A stretch of DNA of 64,000 bases from positions 20,967,054 through 21,031,053 of the forward strand of contig NC_092562.1 in the NCBI RefSeq assembly GCF_037975245.1. The letters run 5' to 3'. The stretch's first letter is position 1. Every line of letters starts with the position of its first letter. Source of the stretch: Apostichopus japonicus (lineage: Eukaryota; Echinodermata; Holothuroidea; Aspidochirotida; Stichopodidae). The notes under the pieces are model-generated. The model was not told the origin of the DNA, did no database searches, and was given only the letters and a program-made list of their open reading frames with translations. Below are positions 1-14,300 of the stretch, piece by piece. The position numbers and the translations under genes are program-made.

Positions 1-1797
1 AGTGCCCTTTGATGTCGGTGCCCCCCCCCCAAATTAAAGTGCTTCCGCCGCCCTTGACCTGGACATCCCCAACATGAGTGTATATTAGAAATATTTTCTT
101 TTTCGTGGATGGTGGGGGGGGGGGGTGCCTACAAGCCTAGAAGTACAGGTTTATCATATTCTTTGTTATATTTTATAATTTTTTGTGAGACAAATTGCAG
201 TCTCACCCGACACAGCGACATTATCCCGCCTACGTGTCGTTGAACAATATATGTTTTTCTGGAGGTAGCTGAGTACTGTGTTAAAATAATAAATAAGGTA
301 ACTAAATAGGAGCTTAAAAAATATACTGTCCCATTTTTCCCCTTCAAAGTGATGTTACCATTTTTTCTTCTTCTAATTTACCAAATTTTTGGGGAAGTGT
401 AAATTTCTAAAACATGAGATTATAAAATAAAGAATGTTTAGATGCAACTTGCAAGGCCTCAGAAGTGCCGTTTCCGGCAATCTGAGAGGCATTGTTTGCC
501 AAAAATTTTCTTGTACGCTACGCGCCAACCGATGGTGGCGCTCCGCTTAGATAGTGTCATGGGAACTTTCGGGCACAAAAAGTTCTGCCCCCCCAAACTG
601 AAATGGTCCCGTACGCTTATGTACACGACCGTCGCCGAACTCCCCACTTGCCAGGGATGTATTGCTATAGACTTTCATTTCTGGGGGCCCAAGCATATCC
701 ATGGGGGACTTCATATGTGGGGCGCCACGGGAGTGCCAAGCACTCCCATAGGGCGTGTGATCCAGGGCCACACCTTAGGGCCCTGGACGATGGGGCCAGG
801 GCAACGCCGCATCTGGTGGGGCCAGGGGGCGCGAGCCCTCGGAAGCTCTGGGGTGTTTACAAACTCTTCAAATGGCATTGGATGCGCACTAAACAGACCA
901 CATCAGTCACCATTTGACTGTTTTTATATTTTTTTTATAATAGCCTAACTCGGATAACCTTTAACTCGGATGCCGGCTTGCGGATGGAGAGGATGGATGA
1001 ATGATGGTAGGGGTTGTATGAGGCTTAAGTTGGAACTATAATTCCACTCAAGCTGTCCAACAGAAAGTAATAATAAGACATCTATGATGGGTGCGCGCGA
1101 AGGGCACCGAAAAATAGCTATTTTTTTTATGACAGTTTAGTAATTTTTTACTTAATTTACATTGTAGCTAGATGTTATGCATTATATTAAAATTCCCTCC
1201 TGCTTACTCTCGTCTCTTTGCAAAATTGGGGGGGGGGGGGCTGTGACAATTTGGGGGCGCATATTCCCCTGCCCTCACCGTAGCTATGTGCCCCGCTCGC
1301 CCTTCCCCTAGATCCGCGCCCTTGCCCCGAGTTCTCCCGTGGTTCTACCGTGGTGCGTGGTGCGATTTCAGTAACATAGGAAATCGAAATTTTGCTGTTC
1401 CGTTTGTGGTCACCTTCATTTGTAGATAAAACACACTACGCTAACACACTATTATTGGGTTTAGCCTCAGAATGAACCTAACATGCTATAAATATATTTA
1501 ATCATGATAGCCTAACGGTATGTTCACTACTGTTTAACTCCAAGTGTTGTTACTGTGTGTTGTTATCAAAGTCAGCTGATTGAAAGCATACAGGCCTAGC
1601 CTACGTGCAGCATTGTGATTCACATTCACATAGGCTAGTCAAACATCAATCAAGACAACGTTACCACCGCTCACGAAATTTAAGTAAATATCATCGGTGA
1701 CAGTTGAAGATTTTTGATATTGGAATGTCCTCAAATATTCTTTGGTAACCTGGATCCCGAAAAGGTCTCCTTTCAAATTCCAAGAGGTGGGAAGAAG
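1..1797. other. 5' flank of the EFCAB14-like gene, repeat-rich
   Basis: No supportable gene here. The stretch holds a copy of a dispersed hAT-associated repeat core (about 421-565), then a GC-rich block (about 600-880) that differs sharply from the AT-rich surroundings, and G/C homopolymers at 21-30, 114-125 and 1228-1240. The last 200 bases before the start codon carry TAGGCCTA-like words. No TATA box or transcription start can be called with confidence. Confidence 0.5.
421..565 (+). repeat. Dispersed hAT-associated repeat core, copy 1
   Basis: This stretch is recognisably the same as blocks at 60241-60452, 61070-61171 and 61781-61880. The shared words are CCGTTTCCGG, TTTTCTTGTACGCT, GCGCCAACC and GGTGGCGCTCCGCTTAGATA. 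At 61070-61171 the core lies just inside the right end of a hAT-type MITE with a clean 8-bp target duplication, so it is probably a subterminal module of non-autonomous DNA transposons. All copies in the window lie in the same orientation. No terminal repeats were identified for this copy. Confidence 0.6.
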
Positions 1798-2350
1798 ATG
1801 AAGAAAAGGAAGGAACTTGATGCCTTACTAATGAACGGCAAAAAGTCACGTCCAAAACGCAGTAAAGATGGACATGAGTTACTGCAAAATCTGGATTCTG
1901 AGTCGAACTCTTCAGAATTCGATGAATTCATTATGCAACCAAGAAAGCAAACAGTTGTCAGGAGGTAATGTTAGAAAGAAAGTCGTACTATGGGCATTGG
2001 GCAAGCTAATATTATTATATGTGTGAACTATGAATGTCTAGTTCAGCCGAGCCTAAGTTAGGCCTTACAGTAGCTAGGCCTAACCTATGTTGACTCACAT
2101 TAGACCCCTGGCTTAGGCTTAGGTTTTAGTGATAGACCTAAGCCTGCAGTTCCTGCTTGATGTCAATTCCAAACAAAAATAATTAAGCACTAATCCTAAC
2201 GGCTTAAATTAAGGTAATAAGGAGGCCCAGCCAAAGTTAGTCCTTGTTGTTAGGCTATACACACTTGAATGTAAGTTGTCACCACTCACAGTCACAATCA
2301 ATAGGGGTAGGCTAATATGTTATCTCAGTTGTTAGGTTAGCTATATTATT
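1580..2350 (+). other. TAGGCCTA/GGCTTAGG word cluster around exon 1
   Basis: From just before exon 1 into the start of intron 1 there is a dense set of palindrome-like words (aggcctagcct, taggcctaacct, ggcttaggctt, acctaagcct). Similar words recur at 46470-46960 and as single copies elsewhere. They do not form a tandem array. They could be relics of a short element or a regulatory word associated with gene 5' ends; I cannot decide which. Confidence 0.4.
1798..1964 (+). CDS. EFCAB14: EFCAB14 exon 1: cytosolic tail
   Basis: Encodes residues 1-55 plus two bases of codon 56: a basic start (MKKRKEL, KKSRPKRSK) followed by an acidic Ser-rich patch (DSESNSSEFDEF). The donor is GAG|GTAATG. The same frame is open upstream of the ATG but contains no earlier ATG, so 1798 is preferred. 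Confidence 0.88.
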
Positions 2351-5300
2351 TTAGCTATGTTACTTCATCACAGTTTGATCAGAATCCACCTGAATGAGAT
2401 TTGAAAAAGTCATGTGACTGAACTCACTAACATTTAGCAAGTAGAAATGTAGTAACGAATTGGCTACCAAACTTTGCATGCACTAAAGTTTATTGTATAA
2501 TTTCTGCAAATGGGAAGAAATAAGTTAACACCAGAGTATGGAATATACATAAAGTTAGTGTTTATTCAAACTTCAGTGATCAAAGACTTCTCCCTCCTCC
2601 TCCTACCACATATAAACTTTGTTAGTTGTTTCTAAAATATTGCTTATATGGATTGGTCAAGCATGGATAGAAGGGCTTGCTTAAGTGCACCTGGCCACTT
2701 TTGTTTCCCTGCTGATGCAATACTATATAACTAAAACCTAATATAACTTGGCTCAACTTCATACTAGGTATTTGGATGCATTTTAGTGAAAAGAAAAGCC
2801 TTATTGTTATCTTTGGCTGTAAAAGGTCATTTGACATAAACAGAGGTGAAAGTCTGAAACCTTGAATAACTTGATAACTTCAAAAGCAAATGCTAGGTTT
2901 AATTCCAATTGTTAATTGTTGATCCATATTAGGAAGTAAAAGTACTCTTTTGTTTTGTGAAGAGATCAAAGGTCATTTGAGGTCACAGAGGTCATAATGT
3001 TAAGACCTTTCAATTGTAAATTAAAAATTATAGCTTGAACTCCATACAGTACTTGACATTAATATGTGATAAAAAAAAAATGTAAATATTTTGTAAAGGC
3101 AAGTGTCATTTGATTTCATCAGAGATCATAGTCTGAAAATATCAAAATCAAAGCTTGAATGAACTCCATACTTGATGTCTGGATCCAACAATCTTATCGT
3201 TTTGTAGAGGAGTAGAGGTCATGTCAGTCCTCCAGAGGTTCAAGTGATTTCATTTATTTCTAAGAAGGTATTTCTAGAGCTTTGTGTTCCAAATGCAAAG
3301 CGGCTTAATAGTTGTTTTCTGTCTCAAATATAGCTGGGATTTTGGGACTAACACAGTCCTGTGTTAGTTTGATATGATAGTTTGATAACAGATACAGCTA
3401 ACTAAGAGGAAACCAATAACAACTGGGATGAATGGACACATGATCAGTTGTTGCCGTCCGTAACGGATGAATTTTTAGGGCATCACGGCAAGGGGTACGA
3501 GAGCACAGATGGCAATTTGTTGTTGGTTAGTTCGAGTCCTGTTCAGCACGTAGCTTACTCATTCCATGCACAAGATATTTATTCCCAGGAGAAATGTTGA
3601 GACTTTCTACGAACTTTTCTGAGTGTAATCCTTGCAGATATACAGTACTCTATACATTATGGTGTGCGATTTCTTTCTTTCAAGGCCGTGTGAGTGGGCT
3701 GCCTTTTTGTCCAAAACTGTGACTTGATAGTTCCTGGAGAATATCTTGAGTTTGCCTAGAAGTTGGTCTGTTCATGAATGCATTTTTGATGAAAACATTT
3801 GTCAGTCGTGTAAAAATGAGGGGGGAAAAAATTCAAAAGTTCAGGATGTTCATGGCAACATAATTTGCAAACCCCACCTCGCTGAAAGAAGATAAATACA
3901 GGTCAACGAATGAAGAAAACATCTTCAAGAGCAAGTTTGCTCATTCTTGTTATGTTTTTATATACTTGTTATTTGATGCTTTGTTTGTGCACTTTGTATA
4001 GATGAAGAGCAAAACAAACGAATCGTTCAGCTTTCTTTGATTCATGTACAACATTTCTAATGGCATGTATTGAAGTTTACATCATGATGATGGTGAGGGT
4101 TTCATTTTGCCTTAATCCTTAACCATAGAACAGATGCCAAAAGCACACTTAACACAGTCAAAGGAACCCTCCATGGTAAATTAGTTGAGTGATCAAATCT
4201 AAGAGGCTGAGCATTCCGTGGTGGAAAATGTGTATCGAAAGGCCTGTCACTGTAATATTCAGTCTGTTCCAATGTACGGTAATGAATTGTGAAGGAACAT
4301 ACACCATTTGTAAAGGACCTATAAGTGGAGTTGATATAGCATCGAATGTTAGTTCATTCTGGGTTTCTCACCACCCAATCCCCACCTTCCGGAAAGGAGG
4401 GGATGGGGGGGGGGTGGGAGGAAAGATTGAGAATTCAGTTTAAGGATCCTTCATTAATTTTACCGTACAGTTCTTAATGTTTTTATTTTGATTATTTCAA
4501 ACTCTGGTCTAACTTGTTCACATAAACTTTGTGAATGCAAAGGGCGACCAGCTTCTATATTTTCCCTCGTTGAGGTAATAAAGCTGATCCCAGACTCTTT
4601 CCATGTGATCCCTAAACATGCACACAGTTACTATCTTGATTGCCCTTTGGCAGGGGGTGGGGTGGGGGGAGTTAGGATCCTCTCTATATGGAGATTATAA
4701 TTACCTTTCTGTTGCTGAGTACTAGAGTGTTCACACTATCTTGATAGACTATACAGTATCAGACCCCCCCCCCGCCCCCATGCATTCCCAAATGTGAAAG
4801 AGAATCCTTGTGAATGTTTTAAATTTTTTGGTTTTCTTATGTTGGGTTTATAGCATAGAATCTACTACTGTTCTTTGAGATATGGATTTTTCAATTTGTA
4901 AAATATGACCGTTTTCACTTTAATATAATGTATATTAGTAATATTATTAAGTAACAGAGTACTACTTCGTGATTACTCGAGTATCGACGGTTGGTCTGGA
5001 ATTCCAATCAGCGTAATCACTTTCCAGCTTGTTTACTGCCTGTTTACTGCACGTGTCCAATGTTGCAAAGTGTTCAGACTAACCCTTTCTCTAATTGATA
5101 AGATAAACTGGAGTTATCTTTTATTAGATGTCTGGAGGAAGTCATGGTAGATAAATGATGATGATTTACAGGAAGGGAAAGCCTTGTATATGTGTGTATG
5201 CCAGATTTTACTGAAATTATATACTGTATTGAACCTACAGCATATATTCTGACTATTCCTATCTACAGTACATTCATGAATAAAGATTCAGTTTGAGGTT

Positions 5301-8300
5301 TTCAAGTCCAGGTGACATTTTTGAAGTTGCAGCTAAGTTTTTTTTTTAGGGGATTGGGGGGGGGGGGAGGGCAGAAGTTAATGCACAGACAGCAATGACT
5401 TTTGAAGGATTGATTTTAACTCATACATCTGAAGCATTACAAATTTAATCAAGTGCTCTTGTCATAATGTTAAATTAGAAATTTTCCCAGCCAAGGCATG
5501 AAAGAATGCTTCATGAATCTAAGATTCACAAAAAAAAAAAAAAAAAATGGTATGTTTGTCACTGTCTGTCATGTCACAGACAGTGGTGGAAAAATTTGAT
5601 GGCAAAGATGTTAAAGGAAATTAGGGGACTACTGTATATCTAATGTAGTAATGTCTATAGGACCTAACATATTGCTTGATATATTCATGCTAAAATGATA
5701 ATGAAAGTTTAAAGACCTTTTCCAGATTTGTTTGACAGTTTTGGAATTTAATTTACAAAATTAAAATAAATAGGCCTATACTAGTATTGATAATATTATG
5801 ACATTGATGTGGATTGTGCTGATAAAATTATGACATTGAGGTGGATTATTCTCAACCCCTTTTCTGAGCAAGGCAGTTTTCATGGAATTGTTTTCTCCCT
5901 ACAGTATACAATCAAGTGATGCTTTAGAAGTTTAGATGTTAATACACTTTCTTGTTTATTCAACCAGCTTCTCTATCATAATGCACTTACTGTATGGATG
6001 GCACTTTACATATAAAAGCCATATAGCATGAAGTGGACACTGGACAGCTGTATTACTGTATGCTGAAATCTGTGTAATGGGATAAATATTATGGAGTCCT
6101 GATGTGAAATGGACTGTACTATATATGTTATGCACAGTAGAGCCTGCAAACAATTTTACCAGTTCTTCATCTGTGCATTGTACAGTGCAGTATAAATCCA
6201 GAATGCGATGAATAAAATTTAAGGAAAGTCAATGGGATCAGATGGATTCTTGTTAATCAACAAGTATGAGTTAAAACGTAGCAATTTATCTGGTAAATCA
6301 ATTATTTGGAGGAATTTTCTAATTTTAAAATCAATCCCTGTCAAAAACAAGTGTACAGTATATAAGTATTATTGTGTAGGTCCTAATTGTGAAGAGAAAA
6401 TTTTAGAAGTTTCATTCAAATGATGAAATATGACTTCATGCTCCATGTATTGAGAAATGCCCAACAGTGTAAATGTATAAGTTCTCATTCTACCCATGGA
6501 TGATGTCAAAGTCATTGCTCTTGTGTGTGTGTGTCCTCATGGAAGTTTGTATGTCCTCACAGTAAAAGAAGTGACTTATAATATAAAAAAAGGAAACATG
6601 TGTATGCAAAGCAACCAACACATGTTGAACACCTCTGGTATAAATAATTACTTATGTATCATTAATAATTAGCAATAGGTCAGATGTGGAACAATTCGAT
6701 AAAGAGTGTGTCTTTGAAGGCTGATTTACAAATTATTACGTGTCATCACGAAAAAAGGGTTTTTACTACATATGTCGTTACAAATATGGCGTTTGTTCTG
6801 AGGATACCAGGACGACGTTGCTTTCTGTTTTTGCTTTTACTAATTTGTACCGTGCTTGATGATGTGTAAACTATATATCACACACTGTTAGATTGATGGA
6901 CTGTTGCATTGAGGCCTTCAGTACGGTGTAGGATGGTCTTCCTCAAATTCTCAGTCTTAAGAATTACCTTAGGATTAGGAGATGGGGAACAGTTCTAAAA
7001 ATTTCCCTGACCGATATTGGTAGGGGCATGAACCTTCTCTTGAAAGGCCGGAGGCAAAGAGAGGATTTTATCAAGGAGGGGGTTATGGCAGTTGGGTCAT
7101 TGAAGCTGACTGCCATGTTGAGGGTTTCCTCCCCAAGCAAGGTTTAGATGTCAAATGGTGAATTCCGAGGCATCCTTAGACTATGGATTAGGTCTATAAT
7201 TAGCTCTTGTATGCAGAGTTGTGCTAATAAATAAAATAATCTTGATTCTTTTTGTGAGGTTGAATATGGTGTTGTACTGATGTTCACCAAAAGTAGTGAG
7301 TCTTATTCTTCCCCTGCTGAAGATAAATAGGCCCAAAAAGACTGAACCATATCCCCCACGACTGATGCTGGGAGGTAGGGAGGGGGTGACAAACTCCCTG
7401 CCCGCCACGCCCGCCCCCCGCACCCCCCCCCCCCCCCGCACCCCACCTTTGCACAACACCATTGGGCTGATTAAATACATGTGTAAATGAGGAACATTTT
7501 CTACAATGTGCTTTTCATGTCCTCTCTCAGCATACAGTATATACTGTACAAGTATGTGTTGTTATAATCATCTCTTCTCTTCTTCTTCTTCTATAGGAAG
7601 GGCGCCCTCTGTTCCTTATGTATCCGCTTGTTTCTATTCGTTCTAATCGCTGGCTGTATTTCTCTCACCTTCGGCGTCATCTTGATGCATCTTGAACTCA
7701 AACATGACCTCGATGTTTTGAGGAAAAGATTAGAGACAGGTGAGTCACAGAGTTTTTATCAATAAGGCCGCCATGGGCAGTCACTCGTTTCCTAGAGTGG
7801 CGCTATATAAATCTACATTATTATCATCATTATTGCATTTGAAGCAATGAGGCTTAGCAATCGGGAGGTTCGGGGTTCGATTCCCGGCCGGGTCATAGTA
7901 AGGTGGGTTTTTCATCCAAGAGCAATCTACGGTTTTCCCATCTGAAATGACTTTCTAAATTGAAAAGATTCCAAATTTGAGTTAAAATGTTGAATTGGAA
8001 GCCACCCGACGTGTAAGTTGTAATCCATAAGCCCTTGCGGGTTTCTCCCACATTTGTGGTCGCATAAGCGTCGTAAAAATAACTGCCGATTATTATTATT
8101 ATTATTATTATATTATTATTTGTATTTGTATTATTATTGTTATTATTATTATTATTATTATCAGAAGGAATTAAGAATGTAGGTTAATGAAATTACAGCA
8201 GCAGCTTGGAGTTAGATTTACAGACAAAAGTTAGGTAATGAGTTGACTTGATTGGATATGATAATTATTTCAGAGACTATTAAAATTATGATTGCCGGTT

Positions 8301-11300
8301 TAAGATGGTGAAAATGATGTTTCAGGGGGTAAAAAGTTAGTATGTTTGTAATGATTTTATTAATTCTAAGGATATCTCCTCTTTTTTACCGTAGTTAGCA
8401 ATTTTATGGTAGAAAATGAACAGTTAGATGAATGAAGAAAAGCTGCTTTATTTGTGATGGAATAGATTATTAAAGAACAGGAACACTTTCAAAGACACAC
8501 ACAAAACTTAAGATCCTCTGTGTCAGATAAATTTTAATAAAATAACCTGTTAGGTTGACATGCTGCATCTCAGTTAGCAAGCAATCAATCATTTTCTACC
8601 AAATTTCACAACCTGAAAAAATCATAGTCGTCCGAGAGCCAGGGCGAGCCCCATGTACAATTCTGTCACCCTGTCCCCATTTTAAATGCCTCATTTTTCT
8701 CCAAATAGTAGATATATATATGAAAACTGAAATACACAATTCTTTATCCTATGATCGTTTGCAAGGCCCACTCCATATTTCTCTGGGCCGCATAGTTGAC
8801 CCTGGGGTCATATCCCTCTCCATCTTCTCGTCAGTCCTGATTAGTGATGCTTTTAATTAATGTATGTAACATCAAAACAGTGGCGGTATCGGTTTGGCAA
8901 AACTGCAGATTGCATACATTATGCACCGGCCAAAAGGAACATTTGTTGAAGATATCGTGTGTGGTGACAGATACACAAAGTATCTTTCTGTCTTTGATGT
9001 TTTCATAAAAGCATCAGGTTATTTCAGGTCCAAGAGAATAAGACCCATTACTGTGTAACAAAAAATACATAAGATGATCGTATGAAATTACATTAGTCTG
9101 ACAATCACATAAAAGTATTACACTGTTGGGGAAGTACAGTACTTCAGGTTCTTAGCATAAAAGCAATGTTTAGCGTTTAATCGTTAAAAACTTACAAAGC
9201 ACTGTTGCACCCAAACCTCCCATGCTATTTGTTCACTTTTAAGTCAATCCTATGCGTGCATCATAAACAGTTAGTGGGACAGTGTTAATTCCAAACAGAC
9301 CACTACTGTATGTGCAGATAATTAGTACATGGTAACTGTTCAATCCAATAATTATTTTATCCAATAAGTATTTTTTATTTAATCCTTATTATATTTATCC
9401 TTAATATTTCCTTAATCCTTGATATTTATTTAATTTTTTATTTAATCCAATAAGTATTTTAAGAGTATGGACAGGTGTCCATATCTCGCCTCCCATCGTG
9501 GCTTCATCAATCAATCCGTCAGATGGCAAACAAAACTGACTTAGATTTCTGTTCCCTAGGTCAAACAAAGTGCTTGATTTTTTCTTTGTTCAAATCCTCA
9601 TCCAAAAAGTTTAGATTTTTTTCATGAACTCCGATCTCTTGATACGTTGTGGTCAGGGTTTAGGTTTGAAAAATCTGTTTATATACCTTCATGAATATTC
9701 ATTCATATGCAAATTTTGTTGACACACGCAGGTTGTAATCCAGGCAGTGATAATATAGTCACACACTATGAATGTAAAAAAAGACAAATTAGTGGCATAT
9801 ATGCATAAGAAAAAAATATATAGGGCTGATAAAATCAGTCAGTTATCACTATAATTTTGTTTATTTTTTTCTGTGAACCCAGCGAGGTTTGGTGGATTTA
9901 ATTTCCGTCTGAAATTCCTTCATTTTACAGTTTTGATTCCTTGCATGCCAAAGGCAACAGGAATCTACTGTATGTGATGTTGATTGCATGTGTTTACAGT
10001 ATGTACCTCCATGGTTTATGTATATGGTGGGTGTGTATACATGTATGTGAAGCCTTGGATTCTAAAACATGATACCTAAAAAAAAAAAAATTCAAGATGG
10101 TTTAATTACATACTTGGTATGTGGACCCCTATTGTTTTAAAATGTCATCTGAGGTCACCATAGGTCAAAGTCTGAAGACCTACCATATACATGATAACTC
10201 CAACAGTATAGATGGGATGAACTTCAAATAATAGTACTTACTGTATGTAGATCAACCTCTAGGTGAGTACAAGATCTCTGTTGTTTCGTATTGAGTTCTA
10301 GGATATCTCTCAGGTTAACGGTGGTAAACCCGAAAAACCCTGTAAACACCACAAAAGTAAATGGGTGGAAGAACTTTTCTTGATGTGTAGGTTCTACATG
10401 AATGTAAGAACCTTGCAGGGTCACCTGTTAAATAACAGCGGCCCTCCACTAACTGTGAATCTTTTACAGTATAATACGCACTTATTTTATAATGATTTCT
10501 TCTCATAAAATCTGACAAAGGAATCTCCAAATTCTGTCAGCTGTCTGGTTGTCCATGTTGTTTGCATCGATGTCATTTTTCGCCTTTCTCTTTTCTTCTT
10601 AGTTGAAACAAGATCTCAGCCCACAGACCCTCTGAACAATTCAATCACAGATCTTCAGAGCAAAGTAGGACATATGCCTGCGTTATTAACCAAAGTAGGA
10701 AATTTAAATACATCAGTGAGTATATACTTAATGTGAGAACTATGTTAAGTGAGCACACGTATGATCATCAAAGCAAACCTTATGAACTCTATCAGGAGCA
10801 TTTTGTGGTGTGGGGGTATGGGGGGAGTGTATACCCTTTTTTCAATCCCCCTCCAAAATATTAAAAGTAGTTATTAGCACAACTCATGCGTGTTGACCTA
10901 ATTATATACCTATACATAAAATATACGGTAGCCTAGATATGCCACAGAACATTTCATGCCTAAAGGTAACAAGTAACGTGTGATGAGATTGCTGAATGGA
11001 CCATGAATTCAGCCCTGCTTGTCAGACACCTGTTGCACCTCCATCTTCTAACATACAACACTTTTGTCTTTACACACATTATTAAAGAACATCCAAATCT
11101 GAAAAGGTTCTTTGTTTTTTCTTCTTTAAATGCCACTTGCTTTTAAATTTTCCGCTTTGCAAGGTTATCAGAATATTAATTAATTATGTATGGGTTTGTC
11201 AGTGAATTTTCAAGTACTTTCTCCAGATGTTAATTAATAATTTTATCTTTGTTTCCATTCAGATAATTAATTTACAAGAAGTAATTAATAAGCTGCAAAA

Positions 11301-14300
11301 AACGGTGAAGGATCTGCAAGATTCATCCACATCACACACAGAAGATAATAGTAAAATTGGAGAGGTATGATATTTCTTACAAGTTTAGAGAGTGCAGGTT
11401 GGAACAGTCAATAGTGAAACTGTACAGTAGGCAATGCAAGATGTATAGCCTAGGTTTATATAAACCTGGTTTTGGTTTTAGCCTACTGTACTAAACTGTA
11501 CAGTAGGCAATGCAAGATGAATAGCCTAGGTATATATACACCTGATTTTTGGTTTTAGCCTACTGAGCTAATTATGAATCTGTTTTAGAAACTTTGGAAG
11601 CTTACATGGAACAAATTAACTGATCACAATTACTCAGTAGGTAATAATTCTTTCATCGTAAAAAAATAGGTTTAAGCCTTTCTTGAATTTGGGTATAAAA
11701 ATGGAAATACTCTATATTCTTAGGGCAGGTTTACTCATTAATACTTTCATACCACTTCTCACAACACTAAATCCTGATTGTTGAAAAGTGGTTGAAAAGG
11801 GTTTACTGAAAACATACTTCAATTTCTTTGTGCATGTTTTTAAATTTAAAGTGTCTCCTTTGATAGCTTTGAATACCAAATAGTTATTTGTTAATTCAAC
11901 GGAACAGAACTTACATAGAGTGTATCTTTGAGATAATTCTTTGTGCACACATGATGTATCAAGTTGTTCAAAGTTTGAAATGCTAACTCTGTTAATGCTT
12001 AATAGCTGTGCAAACACAGTAGCTTTCAGAGGCACTGTCCTCACTTGCTCATAACCACCATTAATGGAAATGAGATATGTGTGTCCACCACACCACTAAA
12101 ACTGCCATGTAGCTTCAACCCTGCATTGGAGAGGTACTCCCACTTTTAAAGCTTCCTTTCAAAGTTTTTGAACATCATATGGCTATTGTTATTGAGTTCT
12201 TGTTTCCTTATTTAAGCAACCGTCTGAACTGAGGCAGGTGGTCATGGTTACGGAATACGGAACATTCCATGTTGCTAGCCCTGACGGGTAACCTGCTGTT
12301 CAGTTCTAAACACGAGAGGGTGGAATGTGAAATCAATTTCTCCAAATGTTGTAACCCTCCTGACATATCATCATCTTTGCAGAATATTAACCAAGTAAAC
12401 CTGGCATTACAGGCTGCAAAAGCAGATCTTACAGACAAAGTGGGTGCGAATGAAGAATCCATTACTACTTTAAAGGTAAGCAATGCCTTGCTTGCTTGTA
12501 TGCAGTTAGTGCATGTGTATATGTGTAAGGGTACGCAATAGCTATAGATGATAAACCAATCCCATAGAGTAATCCTCTTCAGGAACTTGTGTGTCCAAGT
12601 GCAAAGAATCAAACATCTTTGGGTTGAGGTTTACCAAATTATGCTTATATCATCCAATATGGAATATATGATATTTATATTTTTATATATATATATATAT
12701 ATATATTTATACATACATATGCTCTCTTGAAATTTCAAGGGAAATCTTAATTGGTTGTCCGGTAATCACAGAGGACCAAATTTCTGTTCGGACAACCCAA
12801 ATCAGCTTTGGGGGTTGTTCGACAGACGACTTGTCGTTTTCATGATTGCATTGTAACTAAGTAACCCAAAGTAGGTTAAAATGATGATTGGTATCACCCC
12901 CAAAGCTGACCTGTGTACATGTATGTATTCTTCATGTCTATTTTTGCAACATTTTTCTGGACAACCAAATTTGCTGTTCAGACAACCAATAAGTAAGGCC
13001 AGGTTGTCCTAGGGACAATCAGAAAAATCCTTTAAAATCTTTCCTTGCATTTATAATGTTTGATGTCATTGGTGTCCTTTGCAAGCTAGCACGGTGGGTG
13101 TGTATTCTTAAAATGAACTCTGACACCATTTTTATCATTCATTACCTATATTGATGAGATGATCTTGCTGTGAAGGACGAAGAAGAAAAAGCTGATTGGG
13201 TATCCATGTGGAAGCAATCAGAGAATAAAATATGGAAAATAAAGTAATGAGCTTTATACGTTATGATGCATCTTGTATTTTTGCATAGTATTTTTTCCCC
13301 TTTTTGTCTCCTACAGACTGATGTGGCCTCCTTAACCGAGAGAGTAACACAGCTGTCACAGAGTTCCTCTTCCACAACCGATAAGCCAGACGGTTCTAAT
13401 ACAGGTGTCACTACACCAGATAATATTCTGGTCTTACAACAGGTGAGTTAAGTCATCAAAATTCATTTTCCGTCTTGATCGATAGGATTCTTTTTATCCC
13501 TTCCTTTTAATCAGCAGTTTAATCAATAGATATGCTGTCGACTGTAGGTGACAGAAAACTCGAAAAGAGTCGTTTAATATTTTTTTTCCGATTCGCTACC
13601 TGTAGTAGTGATTTATCTTTTCGAACAAAATGTTTTGCGATTAATTTTTCATGTAAATGTTTTTTATCGCCATTGAACAACTGTTGTTGATATTGGCGCT
13701 GTATAAATGTTTTCTGATTGATTGATTGATATTCCGTACCGGGGAATCCAGTCCATCCTTCGCTCAACCCGCCGAACATCTTTCACGAGAAAAACTTCAC
13801 AATCGTCTTGTTCTAGCCGCTTCATTTCTTGGAATTTAGTGATTTGAGCCATGACTTGCTACGACTTAATGAAGTACAGCATTGTATTAAACATTGACCG
13901 TAGATCTAGAGGTCACTTTTCAACTCGAATGACTCGTGAGAGATAGCCACCGACTGTGTACAGGAGGTGGAAGGGAGAAAAGGCACGGACGACTGGAAAA
14001 CGTGGCAGTGGACATGTGGAAATATTGTAGTTTGAATTCAATTGATCAGAACTTGCTGGAAACAGTCGCAGATCTTTGTCTGTCGGTTCAATCGATCTGT
14101 CGAATTCCAACGGTCGCTGGAATTTGTAATTTTTTTTTTTTTTTTTTTTTAACTTTTCTGATACGTTCAGTCTCTAGAAGCCATCAACAAAACAGTCAAC
14201 AGCCTCAATGATACGATTGACCATCTCAACACCGAGGTGTTGGCACTGAGGGGGGCGAGCAGTTCCCAGGGTGATTCCACGGGCATGGAGCTATTGGACG

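Noticed and set aside
442-948. 168-residue frame on the + strand
   Set aside because: It runs through a transposon core and a GC-rich block; the IFLYA-RQPMVALRLDS part recurs at 61.8 kb because the DNA repeat recurs.
1714-1797. N-terminal extension of EFCAB14
   Set aside because: The frame is open but begins with TTG; the first ATG is at 1798 and the family starts there.
7850-7905. tRNA gene
   Set aside because: Good B box but no A box or cloverleaf; it is a SINE head with an (ATT)n tail.
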